From assembly GCA_964361075.1 (NCBI GenBank), contig CAYHZL010000031.1, forward strand, positions 1-23,674: a stretch of 23,674 nucleotides of DNA. The letters run 5' to 3'. Position 1 is the stretch's first letter. Each line of letters starts with the position of its first letter. Of the stretch, positions 6,698 through 13,800 are shown one piece after another. The position numbers and the translations under genes are program-made. Source of the DNA: CAYHZL01 sp964361075. Its GTDB lineage: Bacteria; Bacteroidota; Ignavibacteria; UBA10030; UBA8401. The notes beneath the pieces were generated by a model. That model did no database searches. It had not been told where the DNA came from and saw nothing but the letters and a program-made list of their open reading frames with translations.

Positions 6698-7462
6698 ATG
6701 ATTGAAATAAAAAATTTACATGCGAGTGTAAACGGAAAAGAAATTCTGAAAGGCATCAATTTAAAAGTGAATGCCGGTGAAGTGCACGCAGTCATGGGAC
6801 CGAACGGTTCTGGAAAAAGCACGCTCGCACAAATACTTGCAGGACATCCCGCGTATGCAGTAACCGAGGGTGAAGTAATTTTTGACGGACAAAATTTATT
6901 GGAACTTGATCCCGAAAAGCGTGCGCAAGCAGGTATTTTTCTTGCCTTCCAATATCCGGTGGAAATTCCCGGTGTGAGCAACAGCTATTTTTTGAAGGCA
7001 GGGTTGAATGAAATCCGCAAAGCACGAGGCGAAGAAGAATTAGATGCAATGCAGTTTTTAAAACTGTTGAAAGAGAAAATGAAAATTGTTGAGATGGACG
7101 CGAGTTTCATCAACCGTCCGGTGAATGAAGGATTTTCCGGCGGTGAAAAAAAACGAAACGAAATTTTACAAATGGCAGTGCTTGAACCGAAGCTCGCTAT
7201 TCTCGATGAAACCGATTCGGGTTTGGATATAGATGCACTTCGTATTGTTGCTGAAGGTGTCAATAAATTAAAATCACCGAACAAAGCAACTATTCTTGTT
7301 ACGCACTACCAGCGTCTTTTAAATTATATCGTTCCGGATTTTGTGCACGTGTTGGTGAATGGTCAAATCGTAAAATCCGGCGGCAAAGAATTGGCGTTTG
7401 AGTTAGAAGCAAACGGCTACGATTTAATTAAAGAAGGTCTTAGCGCATTGCAAACAGCATGA
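6698..7462 (+). CDS. sufC: Fe-S assembly ATPase SufC
   Basis: ABC-type ATPase that powers the SufBC2D complex. The 254-aa protein has Walker A GPNGSGKST (34-42), the Q-loop region FQYPVEIPG (84-92), the SufC-specific signature FSGGEKKRNEI (146-156), Walker B LAILDETDSGLD with catalytic Glu171, and H-loop His203 in VTHYQRLL. No transmembrane domain is present, as expected for a soluble Suf ATPase. The ATG at 6698 lies 23 bp after the right end of a MITE-like element, so its leader is partly element-derived. The stop overlaps the sufD start as ATGA (7459-7462), indicating coupling. Confidence 0.97.
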   Translation: MIEIKNLHASVNGKEILKGINLKVNAGEVHAVMGPNGSGKSTLAQILAGHPAYAVTEGEVIFDGQNLLELDPEKRAQAGIFLAFQYPVEIPGVSNSYFLKAGLNEIRKARGEEELDAMQFLKLLKEKMKIVEMDASFINRPVNEGFSGGEKKRNEILQMAVLEPKLAILDETDSGLDIDALRIVAEGVNKLKSPNKATILVTHYQRLLNYIVPDFVHVLVNGQIVKSGGKELAFELEANGYDLIKEGLSALQTA

Positions 7463-8841
7463 AGGATGAAATAATAATGCACGACACACAGAATCATTAC
7501 CAGTTAGAATTTAAGCAGTTCGAAAATAATGGCGCATCATCTGTGCCGGCGTGGGTTCACGAGTTACGAAAACTTGCGATTGCTCAATTTGCCGAACGTG
7601 GATTTCCAACTACGAAAGAAGAAAATTGGCGATTTACAAATATCAGTCCGATTAGCAAAACGCCGTTTCGATATTCTTCAAATAAAAATAAAACTGAAAT
7701 TTCTCCAAATGGATTGGCAAAACTTTTTCCACAACAGATGCTTCTCAACGCAATCGTTATTGTTGACGGATTTTTTTCTGAACAACTTTCAACGTGCAAA
7801 AAACTTCCGCAGGGAGTTATCGCCGGAAGTTTTGCGGATGCACTGAAACAACATCCGGAAATTGTTCAATTGCATTTAAATAAATACGCAGATGGCAAGA
7901 GCAATTCATTTACAGCATTAAACACTGCGTTTATGCAAGATGGTGCATTTCTCTATATTCCGAAACACACAGCAATCGAAACACCAATTCATATTCTCGT
8001 TGTTTCTTCAGGAAAAAATGAAACAGCATCGTTTCTTCGTACACTCATTGTGGTTGAAGAAGGCGCATTGGTGAATGTGCTGGAAAGTTTTGTTTCGCTC
8101 TCCGACAACAAAACATTTACAAATGTTGTTACAGAAATTGTTGCCAAAGAAAAAAGTGTGATCGAGTACGTTACTGTGCAACGTGAAAACTATACATCAT
8201 ATCATTACCATGCGATACATACGCAGCAAGAAAAAGAAAGTAGTGTTGCATTGTTCTCACTTGCGTTAGGTTCTGCGATTGCCAGAAATGAAATCAGCAC
8301 GATGTTGTTTGGTGAAGCGTGCGATACAAATTTAAACGGTTTGTATATTACCAGCGGTGAACAGTTGATTGATTATCATACATTGATGCATCATCATCAA
8401 CCAAACTGTCCGAGCCACGAATTGTTCAAAGGAATTTTGCTTGGCAAATCGCGCGCAGTGTACAACGGAAAAGTGTACGTCGAACCTATCGCACAAAAAA
8501 CCGATTCAAAACAAACGAACCGAAATTTGCTTCTTTCAGATACTGCAACGATTGATACAAAACCGGAACTTGAAATTTTTGCTGACGATGTGAAATGTAC
8601 GCACGGCGCAACGGTCGGCGGATTAAATGAACAATCAATGTTTTATTTGAAGAGCCGCGGTATTGGTGAAGAGACAGCACGCGGTATGTTGATTGTTGGT
8701 TTTGCGGCTGAGGTTACGGAAAAAATTAAACACGAAACATTTCGCCGCTATGTTGATACGTTAGTTGTTGAACATTTGCAGGGTAAACTCGGTATGAAAT
8801 CATTGCCGGATATTGTTCACGGAGCGGTGCATCATGAATAA
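7459..8841 (+). CDS. sufD: Fe-S assembly protein SufD
   Basis: Partner of SufB in the SufBC2D complex, needed for iron acquisition during cluster assembly. At 460 aa it is a normal length. The C-terminal SufBD core is clear: SRAVYNGKVYVEPIAQKTD (331-349), LLLSDTATIDTKPELEIFAD (357-376) and DDVKCTHGATVGGLN with His382, matching the functionally important SufD histidine. The start at 7459 overlaps the sufC stop by 4 nt; ATG at 7477 (Met7) is an alternative that would lose the coupling. An N-terminal helical domain precedes the beta-helix. The stop overlaps the sufS start by 8 nt. Confidence 0.95.
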   Translation: MKDEIIMHDTQNHYQLEFKQFENNGASSVPAWVHELRKLAIAQFAERGFPTTKEENWRFTNISPISKTPFRYSSNKNKTEISPNGLAKLFPQQMLLNAIVIVDGFFSEQLSTCKKLPQGVIAGSFADALKQHPEIVQLHLNKYADGKSNSFTALNTAFMQDGAFLYIPKHTAIETPIHILVVSSGKNETASFLRTLIVVEEGALVNVLESFVSLSDNKTFTNVVTEIVAKEKSVIEYVTVQRENYTSYHYHAIHTQQEKESSVALFSLALGSAIARNEISTMLFGEACDTNLNGLYITSGEQLIDYHTLMHHHQPNCPSHELFKGILLGKSRAVYNGKVYVEPIAQKTDSKQTNRNLLLSDTATIDTKPELEIFADDVKCTHGATVGGLNEQSMFYLKSRGIGEETARGMLIVGFAAEVTEKIKHETFRRYVDTLVVEHLQGKLGMKSLPDIVHGAVHHE

Positions 8842-10102
8842 ATTTGTTGAACGTGAGATCGCAGTTCTTGAAAAAACAAATCACCTCTTTGATGTTGCGA
8901 ATGTGAGAAAAGATTTTCCCATACTGCATACTCGCGTTCATGGTAAGCCGTTGGTCTATCTCGACAATGCGGCAACGACACAAAAACCAAATAGCGTTAT
9001 CGAAGCAGAGTCAAATTATTATCGTACACAAAACGCGAACATTCACCGCGGCGTTCATCGGCTCAGCCAAATTGCAACGGATGCGTACGAGTTGACTCGT
9101 GAAACGGTAAAACAATTTCTCAATGCGAAAACAAGCAGGGAAATTATTTTTACACACGGAACAACAGAAAGCATCAATCTTGTTGCGCAGAGTTACGGAA
9201 GAAAATTTTTATCTGAAGGGGATGAAGTGATCATTTCTGCGATGGAACATCATTCCAATATTGTTCCGTGGCAAATGCTCTGTGATGAAAAGAAGGCAAT
9301 CTTGCGTGTACTACCGATGAATGATCAAGGCGAATTGATTCTTGATGAATTCAAAAAATTGTTGTCGCCGAAAACAAAGTTAGTTTCAGTTGTGTATGTT
9401 TCAAATTCGCTCGGAACGATTAATCCACTACGGAAAATTATTTCTTTAGCGCACGCGAATGGAACGCCGGTACTTGTGGATGGTGCGCAAGCTGTTTCTC
9501 ATTTCAGCGTTGATGTGCAAGAACTCGATTGCGATTTTTTTGCTTTTTCCGGACATAAATTATTTGGTCCGACCGGTGTCGGCGTGTTGTACGGTAAAGA
9601 AAGTTTTTTGAATTCGATGAATCCGTATCAAGGCGGCGGTGATATGATTCTCTCCGTTACATTTGAAAAAACAATTTATAATGAACTGCCGTACAAATTT
9701 GAAGCCGGCACAGGAAATATTGCAGGTGTTATCGGACTTGGCGCAGCGATTCGCTATGTGCAACAGATTGGTTATCAAAAAATTTCTGAATATGAAACTG
9801 AACTTCTTACGTACGGAACGGATGCGCTATCTTCAATTAATGGTGTTCGCATCATCGGCACAGCACGTGAGAAAGCAAGCGTTCTTTCATTTGTGATGGA
9901 CTCTGCGCATCCACACGATATCGGAACAATTTTAGATCAGGAAGGCATTGCCATTCGCACAGGACATCACTGCACACAACCGGCGATGAAGTGGCTGGGA
10001 ATTCATGCAACCGCTCGCGCATCGTTTGCCTTCTACAACACAAAAGAAGAAATTGATTTGCTGGTGAAAGGCATCCACAAAGTAAAGGAAGTTTTCAAAT
10101 AA
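8834..10102 (+). CDS. sufS: Cysteine desulfurase SufS (class II)
   Basis: PLP-dependent group II cysteine desulfurase that feeds sulfur to SufU and the SufBC2D scaffold. Starting at ATG 8834 it is 422 aa, usual for SufS with about 15 extra N-terminal residues. Features include YLDNAATTQKP (42-52), MEHHSNIVPW (137-146), Asp216 in VLVDGAQA, the PLP lysine Lys242 in FSGHKLFGPTG, and the catalytic Cys380 in RTGHHCTQPAM. The ATG is chosen over an in-frame TTG at 8813 because GGAG (8821-8824) sits 9 nt before it. It overlaps sufD by 8 nt and its stop overlaps the sufU start by one base. Confidence 0.96.
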   Translation: MNKFVEREIAVLEKTNHLFDVANVRKDFPILHTRVHGKPLVYLDNAATTQKPNSVIEAESNYYRTQNANIHRGVHRLSQIATDAYELTRETVKQFLNAKTSREIIFTHGTTESINLVAQSYGRKFLSEGDEVIISAMEHHSNIVPWQMLCDEKKAILRVLPMNDQGELILDEFKKLLSPKTKLVSVVYVSNSLGTINPLRKIISLAHANGTPVLVDGAQAVSHFSVDVQELDCDFFAFSGHKLFGPTGVGVLYGKESFLNSMNPYQGGGDMILSVTFEKTIYNELPYKFEAGTGNIAGVIGLGAAIRYVQQIGYQKISEYETELLTYGTDALSSINGVRIIGTAREKASVLSFVMDSAHPHDIGTILDQEGIAIRTGHHCTQPAMKWLGIHATARASFAFYNTKEEIDLLVKGIHKVKEVFK

Positions 10103-10572
10103 TGAGTGCACTCAACGAACTCTATCAACAACTTATTCTTGAACATAACAAGACGCCGCGAAATTTTAAAAAGATAGAAGATGCAACACATCTTGCTGAT
10201 GGATATAATCCGTTGTGCGGCGATCATTACACAATATATTTGAAAATTGACGGTGATAAAATTGTGGATGTCGGATTTCAAGGGAATGGCTGCGCGATTT
10301 CAAAATCATCTGCCTCAATGATGACGACCGCAGTAAAAGGTGGAACGGTAGAAGAAGCGAAACAATTATTTGAAAGATTTCACAACGTTATCACACGCAA
10401 CATACAACACGATGTTGATAAAGATATTGAAGAACTTGGCTGTCTTGGCGCGCTTTCCGGTGTTGCAGAATTTCCTGCACGTATTAAATGTGCAGGTCTG
10501 GCGTGGCATGCGTTGAATGCTGCAATGGTGAACCAACATGTTGTTTCGACAGAAGATGAAAAGCCAAATTAA
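10102..10572 (+). CDS. sufU: Sulfur-relay protein SufU
   Basis: Zinc-containing IscU-like protein that accepts persulfide sulfur from SufS. At 156 aa it matches SufU. The metal ligands Cys39 and Asp41 (NPLCGD), Cys64 (GNGCAIS) and Cys130 (RIKCAGL) align with B. subtilis SufU Cys41, Asp43, Cys66 and Cys128. It also has the SufU-specific insert between the second and third cysteines (KGGTVEEAKQLFERF onwards), which separates it from IscU. The start overlaps the sufS TAA by one base (TAATG), with AAGGAAG about 10 nt upstream. The N-terminal ILEHNKTPRNF is a family hallmark. No sufE is seen, as expected when SufU serves as relay. Confidence 0.95.
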   Translation: MSALNELYQQLILEHNKTPRNFKKIEDATHLADGYNPLCGDHYTIYLKIDGDKIVDVGFQGNGCAISKSSASMMTTAVKGGTVEEAKQLFERFHNVITRNIQHDVDKDIEELGCLGALSGVAEFPARIKCAGLAWHALNAAMVNQHVVSTEDEKPN

Positions 10573-10574
10573 AA

Positions 10575-10934
10575 GTGAGTGAAATAATTATGGAACAAAC
10601 AATTCAACAACAACCACTCAGTGGTATTGAAATAATTGTCTTGAAAGAACAGATTGCCGATGCGTTGCGTTTGGTTTTCGATCCGGAAATTCCTGTGAAC
10701 ATTTACGAACTTGGTTTAGTCTATGAAGTGAACGTGAATGAATTGGGACACTCAAATATTAAAATGACACTCACATCACCGTCGTGTCCGGCTGCGCAAT
10801 CACTTCCGCCTGAAGTAAAACAACGAGCAGAGTCTGTGAAAGGTATTACCGGTGCAACAGTGGAAATCGTCTGGGAACCTCGTTGGGATCCGAGTATGAT
10901 GACCGAAGAAGCACGATTAACATTAGGAATGTAA
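10575..10934 (+). CDS. sufT: SufT / MIP18-family (DUF59) Fe-S maturation protein
   Basis: A 119-aa protein of the DUF59 (PaaD/MIP18) family, which assists maturation of Fe-S proteins, often under high demand for clusters. The motif VFDPEIPVNIYELGLVYEV (36-54) and the block MTLTSPSCPAAQSLPPEVK with its conserved cysteine are diagnostic, and EIVWEPRWDPSMMTEEARL closes the domain as in SufT. The listed start is GTG 10575, two nt after sufU; ATG at 10590 (Met6) is an equally plausible start, as neither has a clear Shine-Dalgarno site. It is the last SUF gene; the superoxide dismutase gene follows 12 nt later. Confidence 0.9.
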   Translation: MSEIIMEQTIQQQPLSGIEIIVLKEQIADALRLVFDPEIPVNIYELGLVYEVNVNELGHSNIKMTLTSPSCPAAQSLPPEVKQRAESVKGITGATVEIVWEPRWDPSMMTEEARLTLGM

Positions 10935-10946
10935 TCACAAAAAAAT

Positions 10947-11684
10947 ATGTCTCATAATCGTAGAAAGTTTTTACAAACAGTGTCGCTGGCAATAGCCGGA
11001 ACATTTACGGCAGCGGCTTCTGCACAAATTTTACAACAAACAATTACACAACAAACGAAGGAGATAAAAAAAATGACACATGAAGTAGCACCACTTGGTT
11101 ATGCGTTCGATGCGCTTGAACCATTCATCGATGCAAAGACGATGGAAATTCATCACGATAAACATCATGCAGCGTATGTTACAAATTTAAATAATGCTCT
11201 CGCAAACTATGCAGACTTGCAAGGGAAAACAGCGATTCAATTAATTTCAAACCTCAACGCTATTCCGGAAACAATTCGTACAGCAGTACGTAACAATGTC
11301 GGCGGACATGTGAACCATACAATGTTCTGGCAACAATTAAAAAAAGGTGTTGCAGAACCGACTACGGGAAAATTGGCTGATGCGGTAAAAACTTCGTTCG
11401 GTTCTTTGGAAGAATTTAAAAAACAATTTGCAGATGCGGGAATGAAACGTTTCGGTTCCGGTTGGGCGTGGTTAATTGCTGATGGCGGAAAACTTTCTAT
11501 CATCTCAACAGCAAATCAAGATAGCCCGATTATGGAAGAAAAAACTGCAGTGCTGGGCGTTGATGTGTGGGAACATGCGTACTACTTGAAATATCAAAAT
11601 CGCCGTGCTGATTATCTTGCAGCGTTTTGGAATGTTGTCAATTGGGATGATGTTGCTCAACGTTTTGCTGAAGCGACGAAATAA
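10947..11684 (+). CDS. sodA: Superoxide dismutase, manganese type, with Tat-like leader and internal start
   Basis: Converts superoxide to hydrogen peroxide and oxygen. The long form is 245 aa. It begins MSHNRRKFLQTVSLAIAG, a twin-arginine export signal with hydrophobic core and a possible AxA cleavage near residues 24-27. The dismutase domain starts at Met43 (MTHEVAPLGYAFDALEP). Metal ligands are His69, His124, Asp206 and His210 (GVDVWEHAYY). Gln191 in TANQDSP and Gly-Gly before His121 fit the manganese rather than the iron subtype. ATG 11073 (Met43) has a strong site AAGGAG (11058-11063) 9 nt upstream, while ATG 10947 has none nearby. A 203-aa cytosolic form, the usual family length, may therefore also be made. 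It follows sufT closely and is probably cotranscribed. Confidence 0.93.
   Translation: MSHNRRKFLQTVSLAIAGTFTAAASAQILQQTITQQTKEIKKMTHEVAPLGYAFDALEPFIDAKTMEIHHDKHHAAYVTNLNNALANYADLQGKTAIQLISNLNAIPETIRTAVRNNVGGHVNHTMFWQQLKKGVAEPTTGKLADAVKTSFGSLEEFKKQFADAGMKRFGSGWAWLIADGGKLSIISTANQDSPIMEEKTAVLGVDVWEHAYYLKYQNRRADYLAAFWNVVNWDDVAQRFAEATK
11058..11075 (+). promoter_or_regulatory. Internal ribosome binding site and second start in the superoxide dismutase gene
   Basis: AAGGAG (11058-11063) lies 9 nt before an in-frame ATG (11073-11075) that sits exactly at the start of the conserved dismutase domain and after the Tat-like leader. The upstream start at 10947 has only a weak AGGA some 17 nt away. This arrangement would allow one mRNA to yield exported and cytosolic enzyme. 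Confidence 0.55.
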
Positions 11685-11694
11685 TTTTTACAAT

Positions 11695-11736
11695 AACCTT
11701 GCAGAATAAAAATACTTTGCAAGGTTTACTTTTTTT
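11695..11736 (+). terminator. Intrinsic terminator after the superoxide dismutase gene
   Basis: A perfect 9-bp stem AACCTTGCA (11695-11703) / TGCAAGGTT (11718-11726) with a 14-nt loop is followed by TAC and a run of T ending at 11736. It would close the SUF-dismutase transcription unit. The ATG of the next gene begins directly after the T tract. Confidence 0.75.
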
Positions 11737-12381
11737 ATGGAACTAACAAATCAACCATCAGAAATTCTTCCAATTTTTCCTCTGAACGCCGTTATCTTTC
11801 CTGACGCGATGTTGCCGTTACATATTTTCGAAGAACGATATAAAATTCTCATTTGTGAATGTCTTGCTGAAGGGAAGGAATTTGGAATCAATCTTATCCA
11901 CGAACAAAAAATCCGTTCGATAGGTTGTACGGTTATTGTTTCTTCATCAGAAAAAAAATATGATGATGGAACAATGGATATTGTGGTCAAAGGCAGACGA
12001 CGTTATACATTACTCGCACTTCTTGAATCCCCGCATCCATATCATATCGGAAAAATTTCGTACTACGATGATATCAAGGAAGAACCAAATGATGAATTGC
12101 TGAAGCATGCAATTACATTATACAATCGTTTTGTAAAGATTGCTTTTAAGGGAATGGTACCGCAAGCGCAGCGGAAGCCGCAAAAATCAATTACATCTTT
12201 TTTTCTTGTGCAAAAATCCGGACTTGAATTGATTCAACGCCAACTTTTTCTTTCAATGGATTCAGAAAACAAACGGCTCGAGTTTCTTGTGCAACATTAC
12301 GAATCGCTCTTGCCGATTATTATCGTGAAGCAAAAGTTTGAAGAAATTATTATGAATGACGGATATCTTCAGGAACTGTAA
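11737..12381 (+). CDS. LON substrate-binding-domain protein
   Basis: A 214-aa stand-alone version of the N-terminal (PUA-like) domain of Lon protease. The opening LPIFPLNAVIFPDAMLPLHIFEERYK (residues 11-36) is the standard LON-domain start, followed by FGINLI and the conserved turn region DIVVKGRRRYTLL. It has neither the AAA+ ATPase nor the Ser-Lys protease domain, so it is not a truncated Lon but the widespread small LON-domain protein of unknown exact role. The C-terminal half is probably helical (ELIQRQLFLSMDSENKRLEFL). The ATG directly abuts the T tract of the upstream terminator, leaving no room for a ribosome binding site if transcription starts anew; expression may rely on read-through or a leaderless mRNA. 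Confidence 0.85.
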   Translation: MELTNQPSEILPIFPLNAVIFPDAMLPLHIFEERYKILICECLAEGKEFGINLIHEQKIRSIGCTVIVSSSEKKYDDGTMDIVVKGRRRYTLLALLESPHPYHIGKISYYDDIKEEPNDELLKHAITLYNRFVKIAFKGMVPQAQRKPQKSITSFFLVQKSGLELIQRQLFLSMDSENKRLEFLVQHYESLLPIIIVKQKFEEIIMNDGYLQEL

Positions 12382-12418
12382 TTCTTCTTGATTTCAAGAT
12401 GCAATTTGAATATTATTT

Positions 12419-12552
12419 ACTGAAGTTATGCAAAAGGCAAAAGATGGAGTCCACCTTATCTAATGAATGTATGATATGTTTCAAATTCGTGTGTCTTTGT
12501 TTAGGAAGGTGGACTCCATCTCTTACTTATTTTTGTAATGCGTAACATCAGT
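12419..12552. mobile_element. MITE-like element with TIRs ACTGATGTTACGCA, copy 3
   Basis: The ends ACTGAAGTTATGCA (12419-12432) and TGCGTAACATCAGT (12539-12552) are inverted repeats with 12 of 14 matching. TATTT is duplicated directly on both flanks (12414-12418 and 12553-12557). The core carries the same perfect 16-bp inverted repeat AGATGGAGTCCACCTT as the copy between sufB and sufC, and the two copies align over their full length. It fills most of the 185-bp gap between the LON-domain gene and the 62-aa gene. Confidence 0.75.
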
Positions 12553-12566
12553 TATTTAATCGGCGC

Positions 12567-12755
12567 ATGGACACAAAAAAAGAAATCACGAAAATACCAT
12601 CGCTGTTTCCATTGATAAAAATTCAGACTATTGAAATTCAAACTCCGCCACACTATTGGCAGTATTGTGTGAACTGTGGAACTCAATTAACGAGCAGAAA
12701 GTGCGAACTATTTTGCATGACTTGCGGATTTTATCATTCATGTAGTGAATCATAA
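12567..12755 (+). CDS. Small zinc-ribbon-like protein, 62 aa
   Basis: A short protein whose C-terminal half, CVNCGTQLTSRKCELFCMTCGFYHSC, holds six cysteines: two CxxC pairs plus two extra cysteines, a pattern typical of a zinc ribbon. Small proteins with a similar CPxCG...C.L.C..CG...SC core occur in many bacteria, but I know no assigned function. The N-terminal half has no clear motif. ATG 12567 comes 10 bp after the target duplication of the preceding MITE-like element and lacks a Shine-Dalgarno sequence, so its leader is largely element-derived. Direction agrees with its neighbours. Confidence 0.65.
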   Translation: MDTKKEITKIPSLFPLIKIQTIEIQTPPHYWQYCVNCGTQLTSRKCELFCMTCGFYHSCSES

Positions 12756-12786
12756 CACATTATCAACAGAAAGGAGTGATGTACTT

Positions 12787-12885
12787 TTGAATAAAAAAGG
12801 AAAAAACGCTGACAAAAAACATCGGAAGCATAAAGCGAAGATGAAAGCAAGAGCAAAAGCAATGCGCGCTCAAAAAAAATCGTAA
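12787..12885 (+). CDS. Tiny lysine-rich protein, 32 aa, TTG start
   Basis: A short frame reading MNKKGKNADKKHRKHKAK and ending AKAMRAQKKS. About half of the residues are Lys, Arg or His. A strong ribosome binding site AAGGAG (12771-12776) lies 10 nt before the TTG start; the ATG at 12779 in another frame stops after three codons. A strong terminator follows two bases after the stop, so the unit looks like a real gene rather than chance. Such basic peptides often bind nucleic acid or the ribosome, but I do not recognise this one and no function is claimed. Confidence 0.55.
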   Translation: MNKKGKNADKKHRKHKAKMKARAKAMRAQKKS

Positions 12886-12886
12886 T

Positions 12887-12918
12887 AAAAAACCCTCTTA
12901 CTTGTAAGAGGGTTTTTT
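12887..12918. terminator. Strong bidirectional-type terminator
   Basis: The perfect complement AAAAAACCCTCTTAC (12887-12901) / GTAAGAGGGTTTTTT (12904-12918) forms a long stem with a very short loop. The A run on one side and T run on the other would work in either direction. It ends the unit of the small basic protein, 21 bp before folP. Confidence 0.85.
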
Positions 12919-12939
12919 ATTGAATATATTTTTGTTGTT

Positions 12940-13800
12940 ATGAACGATACAAGCCCACACGTAGTGTTTACCTGCAATGGAAAAGAATTGAATTTTTCCC
13001 GACGAACATTCTTGATGGGTGTACTGAATGTTACACCGGATTCTTTTTCTGATGGAGGAAAATATTTTTCTGCCGAGCGTGCAATTGCTCATGCAGAACA
13101 AATGATTGCTGATGGCGCTGACATTATTGATATCGGCGGAGAATCAACGCGACCGAATGCAGAAGAAATTTCTGTTGATGAGGAATTGCGGCGCGTCATT
13201 CCGGTTATTCAACAATTGAAAAAACAGAACGATGTTATTATTTCAATTGATACATACAAATCTATTGTTGCTGAACAAGCATTGCAGAATGGTGCTTCAA
13301 TTGTAAACGATATCAGCGGATTAAAGTTTGACGAACGCATGGTTGATGTCATCGCTAACAACAAAGCAACACTTGTTGCGATGCACATTCAAGGAACGCC
13401 GAAAACGATGCAAAATAATCCTTCATACAATAATGTTGTTGCTGAAGTGAAAGAAGAATTGTGCAACAGTGTTCAGAAAGCACACGCTGCCGGTATTCAA
13501 CAAATTATTATTGATCCAGGAATCGGCTTTGGAAAAAATCTCCAGCACAATTTAATGTTACTCCATCATCTTCATGAATTTGAAGAGTTAGGATGTCCTA
13601 TTCTTGTCGGAACATCGCGCAAAAGATTTATCGGTGATGTTTTGAATTTGCCGGTCAATGAACGTCTTGAAGGGACAGCGGCAACAGTTGCAGTTGCTGT
13701 CATGAATGGTGCAAAAATTATTCGTGTACATGATGTGAAGGAAATGAAACGGGTAGCAGTGATGGTTGATGCTATTCAACAATGCGAGGTGCCGTTGTGA
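12940..13800 (+). CDS. folP: Dihydropteroate synthase
   Basis: Condenses para-aminobenzoate with dihydropterin pyrophosphate in folate synthesis; the target of sulfonamides. At 286 aa it is of usual length. Family motifs appear in order: LMGVLNVTPDSFSDGG (25-40, with metal-binding Asn30), DIGGESTRP (64-72), ISIDTYK (101-107), VNDISG (122-127), AMHIQGTPKTMQNNP (147-161), DPGIGFGK (192-199), GTSRKRFIG (224-232) and IRVHDV (261-266). No obvious Shine-Dalgarno sequence precedes the ATG. The TGA stop overlaps the ATG of cdaA (TGATG). The folP-cdaA pair is frequently seen in Bacteroidota and relatives, to my knowledge. Confidence 0.96.
   Translation: MNDTSPHVVFTCNGKELNFSRRTFLMGVLNVTPDSFSDGGKYFSAERAIAHAEQMIADGADIIDIGGESTRPNAEEISVDEELRRVIPVIQQLKKQNDVIISIDTYKSIVAEQALQNGASIVNDISGLKFDERMVDVIANNKATLVAMHIQGTPKTMQNNPSYNNVVAEVKEELCNSVQKAHAAGIQQIIIDPGIGFGKNLQHNLMLLHHLHEFEELGCPILVGTSRKRFIGDVLNLPVNERLEGTAATVAVAVMNGAKIIRVHDVKEMKRVAVMVDAIQQCEVPL

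Noticed and set aside
8813..8833. Upstream TTG start for sufS
   Set aside because: ATG 8834 has GGAG at a proper distance, while the TTG lies deeper in sufD without a ribosome binding site; the extra seven residues are not part of the family.
13782..13799. Upstream ATG start for cdaA
   Set aside because: ATG 13800 has a GAGG site 10 nt upstream and the common stop-start overlap with folP; the earlier ATG lies further inside folP.
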